The notes under the pieces were generated by a model. It saw nothing but the letters and a program-made list of their open reading frames with translations, made no database searches and was not told the origin of the DNA. From NCBI GenBank assembly GCA_903970295.1, contig CAJCHQ010000336.1, positions 1 through 10,836 of the forward strand: a stretch of 10,836 bases of DNA. The letters run 5' to 3'. A program made the position numbers and the translations under genes. This document shows, one piece after another, positions 1 to 6,242 of the stretch; positions within the stretch are counted from its first letter, which is position 1, and the number at the start of each line of letters is the position of its first letter. Source of the stretch: Bryobacterales bacterium. Its GTDB lineage: Bacteria; Cyanobacteriota; Vampirovibrionia; Obscuribacterales; Obscuribacteraceae.

Positions 1-882
1 CATCCATATCCTGACCAATCGTGGAACGCCTGGAAAGCGGGAGGCGATGCCAAAACCGCTTTTGTTCACGTCAATGCCTTGAGAATCGGACCCGACGGAC
101 TCCTCTGGGTAGTGGACGCCGGCGCACCCGGCATCGGCAAGCCGGCCGTGCCAGATGGCGCAAAGATAGTCTCATTCGATCTCAAGAAAAACAAGGTGGT
201 TCGAAGCTATTCGCTCGCTTCTGCCCTGAAGCCAAAAAGTTATGTGGATGACATCCGCTTCAATGATGGCACTGGATATTTGACCGACGCTGGCGAACCC
301 GGACTGATCATATTGAATTTGAAGACCGGCGCACTCCGCAGAGTTCTCGACGGAGACCCATCAACCGTTGATCGCCGTGCCATGAAAGCCGACGGCGTCG
401 TCATGCTCGATGAAAAAGGCAAGGAACTGCGCGTTCATGCGGATCAAATCGAGATATCGCCGGATGGCAAATATGTCTATTATCAGCCGGCTTCGGGTCC
501 ACTGGCACGCATCGAAACTCGCTGGCTAGACGACTCTAAATTGACTGCGAGCGCTTTAGCCTCACACGTCGAAAACTGGTTAGACACGCCAACCTGCGGT
601 GGCACCGCAATCGATGCGAAAGGAAACATCTATTACGGTGACGACAATCGCCGCGCTATTCTAAAAATCGCGCCGGACAAATCTATCACCGAACTCGTTG
701 CAGATCCCAGGCTGATTTGGACAGACGCAATGTTGATCGATCACGGCGGCTATCTCTGGATCCCGGCCGCACAGCTGAATCTTTCGCCCGGTTTCCAACA
801 TGGAAAAAACCTGGTGCACTATCCGGTGCGAATTTACAAGATGAAGATCGATGCCAAACCGGCGCCCAACGATCATTCCTGA
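1..882 (+). CDS. Royal jelly protein / L-dopachrome tautomerase-related beta-propeller protein, C-terminal part
   Basis: The frame is open from the first base to a TGA at 880-882, giving 293 residues with the N-terminus outside the window. Several blade-like repeats are visible. One is RIGPDGLLWVVDAG at about residues 28-41. Another is the stretch around DDIRFNDGTGYLTDAGEPG (about residues 84-102), followed by LNLKTGALRRVL. A third is the IEISPDGKYVYY repeat. This pattern of 'position - D - G - hydrophobic - D - G' blades followed by 'ydlktgk..Rvl' is characteristic of the bacterial MRJP/yellow family, often labelled L-dopachrome tautomerase-related and distantly like SMP-30/gluconolactonase propellers. 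The substrate of bacterial members is generally unknown; many are exported, but the signal region is not visible here. The TTG at 79 and the ATG at 21 (another frame) are not the true start. The next gene is convergent, so this gene ends its transcription unit here. Confidence 0.82.
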   Translation, partial: HPYPDQSWNAWKAGGDAKTAFVHVNALRIGPDGLLWVVDAGAPGIGKPAVPDGAKIVSFDLKKNKVVRSYSLASALKPKSYVDDIRFNDGTGYLTDAGEPGLIILNLKTGALRRVLDGDPSTVDRRAMKADGVVMLDEKGKELRVHADQIEISPDGKYVYYQPASGPLARIETRWLDDSKLTASALASHVENWLDTPTCGGTAIDAKGNIYYGDDNRRAILKIAPDKSITELVADPRLIWTDAMLIDHGGYLWIPAAQLNLSPGFQHGKNLVHYPVRIYKMKIDAKPAPNDHS

Positions 883-908
883 ACCTTCTGTCGCCTTGGC
901 ATCAGTGT

Positions 909-931
909 TTGGTGTGGACACCCAACTTTTT
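909..931 (+). terminator. Weak terminator-like hairpin after the beta-propeller gene
   Basis: A short inverted repeat, GGTG (911-914) with CACC (919-922), has flanking TT/AA that can pair across a bulged C. It is followed by CTTTTT (926-931). It lies 27 bases after the stop codon of the upstream gene, the expected place for a rho-independent terminator. The stem is short, so this is a weak call. The rest of 883-1079 shows no gene I can support. Confidence 0.3.
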
Positions 932-1079
932 CAGGACGGCACCTATTACGTAGCAGAATCAATGGAGGAAGCGGAATCGAGAATGGTGAATCATTGCCCA
1001 TTGTGCGCATGGCAAAGAACGAGTGAGAATCCAAGTTCTAGACGGAGGAGAAAACCTGATTCTGCACGCGGACATACAC

Positions 1080-2216
1080 CTATTGCCCAGCCGCATATAA
1101 CCTGGTCAGGGTGTTCTTGTCCCTTTCAGATAGCTTTGTGTTCGCTGCATAATTATTGCCGGCGAAGAACATGATGTCATGCGCGTTGCCGCTATGTCCA
1201 TGAATTCCCAGAGCGTGTCCAATTTCGTGGTGGGTGATCCAGCCAATCATCGCATCCGTCAATTTCTCTTTCGGTGGATCAACCGTGAGGAAAAGAACAT
1301 CTGCATGCTGCAAACCACCAGTGACAAAACCTTTCCAAAGGCATTGTCCGCCTTCGGCTGCAAATTTGACTCGAGATGCATCGTGAGTCCATTCGCAGTC
1401 GATAGCAGCACTTTCTCGGGTGGGCACGAAAGTAAACGAAATTCTCCCGGCGCTCGCTTCAGCCCAATCAGAAAATGCTTGGCGTAGAATTTCGTCGTAA
1501 ACAGGCTTGTAGCCCTCTACTCCTGCAGCCGGCGCAACATACACCCTGATTGGCATATGTTTTTGATGCCAGACACACAACTGAGGTTTTGTCGCTGCTT
1601 CGAAATAATCTGGACCGTTAGGGTCTGCCCCTTCTGCGATTTGTTTTTTGATAAACATGAGCGCTTCTTCGTACGGCTTGCGAGAAGGAGACGGTGGTGT
1701 CAGAGCCAAATAGTTTTCATAGGCGTTGGCAGCAGCAGGCAGATTGCCTGCGTTAACGTAGATCGGTGCCAGGTTCGACCATGGTGGAGCTAGTTTTGGA
1801 TTGAGTACTGTTGCCCTTTCCAGCTCGCTTTTTCCTTCAATCAGTTGCCCAACCTTTGCTAGCGACCAGCCAAGATTGGCATGTGCCGCTGCAAACGAAT
1901 CGTCGATTTGGACAGCCTGCTGCAGTAACGGTATGGCACCAGCAAAGTCGTTAGCATGCAGTTTCGCATTGGCTTGATCGAATAACTCGTGAGCGCGTTG
2001 TTTATTCGCTTGAGTTTTAGCTGTTTGAGTTTCACCGGCTTGGGTCTGAGCAGCTTGGGCCTCAGCAGACTGCGGTTCAGCAGCATGCGCCGCGTTGAAC
2101 GAAAGTGGCACCAGCAGCGAAGACACGATCAAAGCCACAAAACCTCGCCTAGCAAAACCACGCCTAGCAAAACCACGCACGACGAAGAACCACGCCACCA
2201 AATTATTTACTCTCAT
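1080..2216 (-). CDS. Secreted TPR-repeat protein with C-terminal matrixin-like zinc metalloprotease domain
   Basis: 378 residues from ATG 2216. Residues 1-45 form a long export signal with a basic n-region containing RRGFARRGF, a hydrophobic stretch (VALIVSSLLVPL), and a likely cleavage after AHA. An Ala/Gln/Thr-rich linker follows (about 46-72). Three TPR units come next (about 74-175), with recognisable AHANLGWSLAKVG and WSNLAPIYVNAGN helices. The protease domain begins near MPIRVYV (about 221). It carries the zinc motif HEIGHALGIHGHS (about 330-342) and a downstream DIMFF that supplies the Met-turn. HExxH plus a third His and Met-turn is the signature of metzincins (M10 matrixin). TPR domains usually bind proteins, so the enzyme probably acts outside the cytoplasm on or with a protein partner; this is inference. 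ATG 2216 is preferred to the TTG at 2225 because GGAG lies 11 bases upstream of it. The gene follows the DUF1444-like gene with a 5-bp gap, so the two are probably cotranscribed. Confidence 0.85.
   Translation of the reverse strand: MRVNNLVAWFFVVRGFARRGFARRGFVALIVSSLLVPLSFNAAHAAEPQSAEAQAAQTQAGETQTAKTQANKQRAHELFDQANAKLHANDFAGAIPLLQQAVQIDDSFAAAHANLGWSLAKVGQLIEGKSELERATVLNPKLAPPWSNLAPIYVNAGNLPAAANAYENYLALTPPSPSRKPYEEALMFIKKQIAEGADPNGPDYFEAATKPQLCVWHQKHMPIRVYVAPAAGVEGYKPVYDEILRQAFSDWAEASAGRISFTFVPTRESAAIDCEWTHDASRVKFAAEGGQCLWKGFVTGGLQHADVLFLTVDPPKEKLTDAMIGWITHHEIGHALGIHGHSGNAHDIMFFAGNNYAANTKLSERDKNTLTRLYAAGQ
2138..2182. repeat. 15-bp tandem repeat, three copies, inside the signal-peptide coding region
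   Basis: Three consecutive units of the form CAAAACCACGCCTAG occupy 2138-2152, 2153-2167 and 2168-2182. The first differs at one base and the last diverges in its final bases. On the minus strand they encode the repeated RRGFA/RGFA stretch in the n-region of the metalloprotease signal peptide. The unit is a multiple of three, so copy-number change would keep the reading frame. Confidence 0.9.
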
Positions 2217-2221
2217 TGAAA

Positions 2222-3490
2222 TCAAAACTCCAATTTCACTATAGGCGTGTCAGGATAGCGCTCCAAAAATGATTGCAGCTCTGTCTCATTCAAACATCGA
2301 TCCACGTGCAATCGCGGTGGATAGTATTCGGTTTCTTCGAAATAATCGGGAAAGACCTCGAGCAGCTCGATCAGGCTAGCCACGGCATAATCCTCAGTGT
2401 TAACGGGCATAGCAATTAGCTGACAATAAGGTAGCGATGTGTGAAACTCAGAATCCCATTTGCATATCGTCAGCTTTTGTCCATCGCCTTCTAGAACCCC
2501 CACATCTGCAACGACTATAGTTTTACCCTGGAGCAGAAATATTTCGCGCAGAAGTTCTGCCTGCTCGCCGTAATCGTACGACAGAGCAGCCGTCTCATTA
2601 TCCTCGAACCACTCACTAATTTCTTCGGGTAGTCCCAGATCGGGAGCATACCAATATTCCCACATATCGTTTTCGTTCAGGACGATGGGACGCTCTCGAA
2701 ACGTCTTAACATGAGTCTCGTAGGCGGTGTCGGCTAGCGCTGGCAATTCGCAGACGTTAGCAACATCTTTCGATCCTGTGATGAAAACGATGTCTCGACT
2801 CACAATCAACGCTACAGGATCGCCATTCACCGGATAACAACGAATTAAATCAGGAATCAAAATTCGCGTCGAATCGTAAGTATCTTCGCAGATTGATACC
2901 CATAAACCGGGCTGGATTTGACCAAATGCATCTCCCTCCGCCGGCTCTAAATTACTTTGCGCCTGAAAAATAGCCTCATTAATTTCGATGCCCCAGTGCT
3001 TCAACACACTCGCAGAAATTTCCATTCTCTTATCAGGGAAGTCGAACGCCAAACCTACACCAAAGTGCTCACCTAGCTCTATATATGGCGTAAAGCCGTC
3101 ATCCGCGAATTCCACCTCCGGCTTCTTATCTCTCAAAGCTTCGATCATTAACTGCAGGCGAAAATTTTCGAATATAACTCGAGGACGCAACATCGGCTTG
3201 AGACTAGGCAAAGCTTCGGCAAAAGTCATGTCAGTGAATTCGGGAACTGGATCGATCAACATGGAGTGAATTCGTCTATCGATATATCTCGCGCGATCAT
3301 CTTCCGCAATCAGCTGAACATCTCTGAACAAGGTCTCCAGGTTAAGCGAGCGATTTACCGAACCATCTTTGAAGATTTTGATCAGATTCTCGGAAGCATC
3401 AAACTGCACATTCTCGAAACAGTCTTTACTCCTGATTCGTTCTGCAATGGCTTTTCCGAACGCCACTTTTTGTTTGTTCAATTCGTTCAT
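2222..3490 (-). CDS. DUF1444-family-like protein with a C-terminal extension
   Basis: 422 residues, acidic, with no signal peptide or membrane segment, so probably cytoplasmic. About residues 30-285 resemble DUF1444 (the YtpQ family of Bacillus). These include an N-terminal segment with FKDGSVNRSLNLETLF, a central strand-helix pattern with VGLAFDFPDKRMEIS followed by VLKHWGI, the stretch EDTYDSTRIL (about 202-211), and VALIVSRDIVFITGS (about 226-240). The biochemical role of DUF1444 proteins is not established. About residues 300-422 go beyond the usual family length (roughly 260-270 residues) and contain another alpha/beta segment (KTIVVADVGVLEGDGQKLTICKW) that I do not recognise. ATG 3490 has an AGG about eight bases upstream (CCAGGTCGGCGC then ATG). 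The stop sits five bases before the ATG of the TPR-metalloprotease, so the pair looks like one transcript. Family assignment is from memory of the family pattern. Confidence 0.65.
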   Translation of the reverse strand: MNELNKQKVAFGKAIAERIRSKDCFENVQFDASENLIKIFKDGSVNRSLNLETLFRDVQLIAEDDRARYIDRRIHSMLIDPVPEFTDMTFAEALPSLKPMLRPRVIFENFRLQLMIEALRDKKPEVEFADDGFTPYIELGEHFGVGLAFDFPDKRMEISASVLKHWGIEINEAIFQAQSNLEPAEGDAFGQIQPGLWVSICEDTYDSTRILIPDLIRCYPVNGDPVALIVSRDIVFITGSKDVANVCELPALADTAYETHVKTFRERPIVLNENDMWEYWYAPDLGLPEEISEWFEDNETAALSYDYGEQAELLREIFLLQGKTIVVADVGVLEGDGQKLTICKWDSEFHTSLPYCQLIAMPVNTEDYAVASLIELLEVFPDYFEETEYYPPRLHVDRCLNETELQSFLERYPDTPIVKLEF

Positions 3491-3607
3491 GCGCCGACCT
3501 GGCAGAGCTACCGGTCAATTAGGTTAGCAGCGGTTCACAGCGGTGTAAATCTAAACCACACCCACATCAATAAATGATGCGACCCGATGGCCATGCCTCA
3601 ATCAAAA

Positions 3608-3636
3608 TTGCAGTTAGTGCCAACCGGCCTTAAACT
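3608..3636 (+). promoter_or_regulatory. Candidate sigma70-type promoter for the DUF2939-like gene
   Basis: TTGCAG (3608-3613), a 17-base spacer and TAAACT (3631-3636) lie about 70 bases upstream of the start at 3707. Both boxes are partial matches to TTGACA/TATAAT. The divergent region 3491-3706 must also hold the promoter of the minus-strand pair. A weak candidate for that is TTGATG/TACACC on the minus strand (3570-3565 and 3547-3542, 17-base spacer). Confidence 0.35.
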
Positions 3637-3706
3637 AACACCGTGGTCGATGCGAAGGCAAACCAGCCACCTTTGCAGAAAGTTTGTTCCCCCACAGTAG
3701 CGCGAC

Positions 3707-4759
3707 ATGTCAAGCAACAAAATCCGCATCGCCATAGTTCTTCTCACAATCGCTCTTCTCTTTAGTGGCGCCTATTTCTATTGGACAACAACGCCATTGT
3801 TCGTTTTCCAAGAAGCCGCCTTCGCTACCAGAGAACATGATCTAGCAAAATTTGAAAAATACGTCGATGCTCAGGGATTGATAGACAGCGCTGTTAACGA
3901 AGTTTTGATCAATCCGATTGAAACGATGCCCGGATTATCCGAAATAGGCAGACGTGTCGCAGTAGCAGCGATCGGGCTATCGGTCGGACCGATCGAGACC
4001 AAACTATTGCGTCATCTCGAAGACCATGTATCTGGAATTCATCGTGTCAGCGCATTGCCCCAACGGCAAAAGGTCGCGGGCGCGGATGCAGATCAATACG
4101 CTAACGTGTTGGGGGATTCGCAGACCGACCCAGATCAAGAGATGTCGGTGGCCCCAGGACCCTACAGGCTGGTGAGCTATAACGCTGCCGGCAGTCTAAG
4201 CAACGTTCTTGCGGTGACGAGGCAAGAGGTGCACAACGAATTTGAAAGATTGCGGAAAATCGCCTATGACCGTATGCAGTTTTATGCATCCATGCATCAA
4301 CAAGGAATTGTTGGCCGCCTTCTCAGTATGGCCAATGATCCACGTCCGGGCCAAATGAGCAGTTTGCTGACTGAGTACGGTTTGACTAAAGAGAATCTGA
4401 AAGGAGTCGCTTACTGTAGCACCACCAACGATGGCACTGGCGAACTGTGCAAAATCGGATTCAAATTCTTCAGTCCGAAAGTAAGTCACACGGTTATACT
4501 AGAATTCGAGTTGCTAAAAACACCGCAGAATTGGCGCATAACGCGTCTATCCAATTTGCCAACGCTTCTGAGCGAGCTCGATCCTTCCTATCAGAGCGAC
4601 TTTCAAAACCTCATCCAAACTGCCGTTCAGGGCATCAGTTCGCGTTCGGTCCAAAATGAAGTGGGCAATCTGGCCAAGCGAATTACGGACAGCGACGCTG
4701 TGAAAAAATTCCTGCACGGTTTGAATTCGAGAACTCTCAATCCAAACAATTTTCGTTAG
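3707..4759 (+). CDS. Membrane-anchored DUF2939-like protein
   Basis: 350 residues. A single hydrophobic segment at about residues 7-27 (IRIAIVLLTIALLFSGAYFYW) follows a short basic N-terminus. It is most likely an uncleaved anchor, with the rest outside the cytoplasmic membrane. The region just after the anchor (TTPLFVFQEAAFATREHDLAKFEKYVD, then L/I-rich helices) matches the layout of DUF2939 proteins: a short 'P-x-h' start, a helix, 'hD', then 'hVD'. The C-terminal part (about residues 235-300) has a strand-rich stretch ending in NWRITRLSNLP, like the end of that family's second domain. No enzyme motif is visible and the family function is unknown. The start at 3707 is the first ATG before the hydrophobic segment; no strong Shine-Dalgarno sequence precedes it. 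It converges with the HAD gene downstream. Confidence 0.6.
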   Translation: MSSNKIRIAIVLLTIALLFSGAYFYWTTTPLFVFQEAAFATREHDLAKFEKYVDAQGLIDSAVNEVLINPIETMPGLSEIGRRVAVAAIGLSVGPIETKLLRHLEDHVSGIHRVSALPQRQKVAGADADQYANVLGDSQTDPDQEMSVAPGPYRLVSYNAAGSLSNVLAVTRQEVHNEFERLRKIAYDRMQFYASMHQQGIVGRLLSMANDPRPGQMSSLLTEYGLTKENLKGVAYCSTTNDGTGELCKIGFKFFSPKVSHTVILEFELLKTPQNWRITRLSNLPTLLSELDPSYQSDFQNLIQTAVQGISSRSVQNEVGNLAKRITDSDAVKKFLHGLNSRTLNPNNFR

Positions 4760-4765
4760 GGCGTC

Positions 4766-4792
4766 TGTCAGAAAAGCCCATGTCAGAAAGGC
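4766..4792. repeat. Short direct repeat in the convergent intergenic gap
   Basis: TGTCAGAAAAGC (4766-4777) is repeated as TGTCAGAAAGGC (4781-4792) with one mismatch. It is bounded by CGTCT (4762-4766) and AGACG (4794-4798), which could pair. It sits in the 73-bp gap between two convergent stop codons, where transcription termination would be expected. No clean stem with a T-tract is formed. Confidence 0.4.
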
Positions 4793-4832
4793 GAGACGAA
4801 TCCCAAAAACCTGTGCGACAATGGGCAACGAG

Positions 4833-5693
4833 TCAACGATACTCGGCTTGCTTGCGAGCAATCACGATGCGGGACGCGATTGTCGTGGTGGCAGCTCTGA
4901 GCAAGGAGCCAAGATCCTCATCCGCTGCGAATTTTGGGGAGTGCATGCTCGCCACTCGGTCTGTTTTAGCAAATTCCAGAAATGCTCGCCGAGCAGAAGC
5001 CGCTTCAGCCGGTTTGAAGATACCGAAAGCCGTGCCACCGTTTTTTTGCACTAACGAAAAGCACGGAATGTCTGTCAAACCATCGCCGACAAAAATCATG
5101 TTTTCAAATGGAATCCGTCGAGCCGGTTCGGAAAAGTACTTATTGACCAGATACTGATTGGCCGCGGTATGCGCTGGTTTGATACCTTTATTTATTTCGA
5201 AAAGATAGCGAGTTTTTTCTGTGAATGTGATGGTGCGTTTAATCCGCTTTAACACGCCTGTTTCATCGGCACCGAACATACAGCCATAAGTCGATTCGAA
5301 AGTGTTCCGAACAAATTCGCTGCCATCAATGACATCTTGAAGTCCACCAGAAATAATGTAGAACTCGACGGACACATCTTTATCAATTTCCTTCACAAGC
5401 GCGCGCAAATCTGGAGCTAGATCGCGCACCCCGGGGAAAAGTTTTTGTTCCAGAGTAGAGCCGAACTCTCGCAGATCCCCAGCTGTCAGATTGCCGAGAG
5501 GTCTCCCTGGTCCAATGTTTTCCAGGATCAAATTCAAATAGGCGATGGTCGGATCATAACCCTGGTCCAACAGCGCCTTGGCATCAACCTTCCAGAACTT
5601 TTCCGAATCAATGCCGCGACTTTCGAGCAACAAAGTTGTCGAATCAGGCAAAAGCGTGTCGTCGAAATCAAATACTAGCGCTATGACATCCAC
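4833..5693 (-). CDS. HAD-superfamily hydrolase (phosphatase-like)
   Basis: 286 residues with all four HAD motifs. Motif I is DFDDT at 9-13 (nucleophile D9, general acid D11). Motif II is ISGG with S115. Motif III is the Lys near TEKTRYLFE (K160). Motif IV is GDGLTD at 203-208 (D204, D208). The helical insertion between motifs I and II, including FWKVDAKALLDQGYDPTIAYLNLIL, is a C1-type cap as in phosphoserine-phosphatase-like members. The protein therefore likely hydrolyses a phosphate ester in the cytoplasm. The substrate cannot be told from sequence. The start is GTG 5693: the upstream frame closes with TAATAG 15 bases before it, and no other start codon lies between. Shine-Dalgarno pairing is weak. 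It is oriented against the DUF2939-like gene and separated by 73 bp. Confidence 0.82.
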   Translation of the reverse strand: MDVIALVFDFDDTLLPDSTTLLLESRGIDSEKFWKVDAKALLDQGYDPTIAYLNLILENIGPGRPLGNLTAGDLREFGSTLEQKLFPGVRDLAPDLRALVKEIDKDVSVEFYIISGGLQDVIDGSEFVRNTFESTYGCMFGADETGVLKRIKRTITFTEKTRYLFEINKGIKPAHTAANQYLVNKYFSEPARRIPFENMIFVGDGLTDIPCFSLVQKNGGTAFGIFKPAEAASARRAFLEFAKTDRVASMHSPKFAADEDLGSLLRAATTTIASRIVIARKQAEYR

Positions 5694-5765
5694 GTACTGG
5701 CTGTCCGTCTATTAAACCCAGGGGATCGCTCCAGCATACAAGAGCCAGAACTCACGAGCAACTGA

Positions 5766-5794
5766 ACTATATCGCTTACCTGTTGTCATCAGAA
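5766..5794 (-). promoter_or_regulatory. Candidate sigma70-type promoter for the HAD gene
   Basis: On the minus strand, TTCTGA (5794-5789), a 17-base spacer and TATAGT (5771-5766; five of six consensus bases) lie about 70 bases upstream of the GTG start. A second candidate closer in is TTGCTC (5761-5756), 17 bases, TATGCT (5738-5733). Either could serve. The remainder of 5694-5841 shows nothing else I can support. Confidence 0.35.
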
Positions 5795-5841
5795 ATAGTC
5801 ACAAACCTCTATCTCAAGGGTTCTCCAAAAGTTTGTCAGCA

Positions 5842-6024
5842 TTAACCATTGTTGATAGTCAGAGGCGGCAGAGGTGGCTGAACCTGCCCGGCGCTACGAT
5901 CCCAATTTCGGCAGTCTTCAGGATTAGAAACTACGGGTCCTCCAGGCCAACACTCATGAACCATCACTTGTAAATGGGTAGTCGCTGCTTCAGCTTTTCC
6001 TTCGTTATGTAACCGGTCTGACAT
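5842..6024 (-). CDS. Possible small protein of unknown function (60 aa)
   Basis: The ORF runs from ATG 6024 to TAA 5842-5844. A run of six G followed by A lies seven bases before the ATG, a possible though non-canonical ribosome binding site. The protein is hydrophilic with no membrane segment. It contains two cysteines (HECWPGG and EDCRNW) and a proline-rich C-terminal tail (QVQPPLPPL). I do not recognise the sequence. A chance ORF of this length is not rare, so the support is the ribosome binding site, the otherwise empty 549-bp gap and the promoter-like elements immediately upstream. Confidence 0.42.
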   Translation of the reverse strand: MSDRLHNEGKAEAATTHLQVMVHECWPGGPVVSNPEDCRNWDRSAGQVQPPLPPLTINNG

Positions 6025-6069
6025 AGGAAATCCCCCCGAACCTTATGCCGCCAAACTTAGCGGACATCA

Positions 6070-6087
6070 GTGACAGATTAGTGACAA
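6070..6087 (-). promoter_or_regulatory. Pho-box-like direct repeat upstream of the small ORF
   Basis: Read on the minus strand the 18 bases are TTGTCACTAATCTGTCAC: two 7-base half-sites separated by TAAT, an 11-base period. By my count this agrees with the E. coli PhoB box CTGTCATAWAWCTGTCAY at 15 of 18 positions. Ten bases further along the minus strand is TAAGTT (6059-6054), a weak -10 candidate. This is the spacing seen in PhoB-activated promoters, where the box replaces the -35. Transcription from there would start about 20-25 bases before ATG 6024. It is unknown whether this organism's PhoB recognises this sequence. Confidence 0.4.
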
Positions 6088-6088
6088 C

Positions 6089-6118
6089 TTGACGCGCCGG
6101 TCATAATCTGCGTAATTT
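6089..6118 (+). promoter_or_regulatory. Candidate promoter for treZ
   Basis: TTGACG (6089-6094), an 18-base spacer and TAATTT (6113-6118) lie about 125 bases before the treZ start. An overlapping alternative is GTGACA (6081-6086), 17 bases, TAATCT (6104-6109). The -35 region abuts the Pho-box-like repeat at 6070-6087, so the same element could affect both directions. The remaining leader 6119-6229 shows no clear structure. Confidence 0.4.
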
Positions 6119-6242
6119 TGTCTGGGAACATGCCTGACTCAGCCCCGTCCATCCCCCAGCTGTATAGCATGGTCACCGGCTGCAGGTATTGTCCGCTCGT
6201 GGGCAAATTCCTGATCGTTAAAAAAGCACAGGAGAACCGACT

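Noticed and set aside
851..1174. 107-residue plus-strand ORF with CPLC and a basic stretch, spanning the gap after the beta-propeller gene
   Set aside because: It overlaps both the end of the beta-propeller gene and the 3' part of the metalloprotease, its composition shifts along its length and it has no ribosome binding site; it is most likely a chance frame.
2217..2225. TTG 2225 as the start of the metalloprotease, overlapping the upstream stop as TTGA
   Set aside because: GGAG would be only two bases away from TTG 2225, but is 11 bases from ATG 2216, so the ATG is preferred. Coupled initiation at the TTG is not fully excluded.
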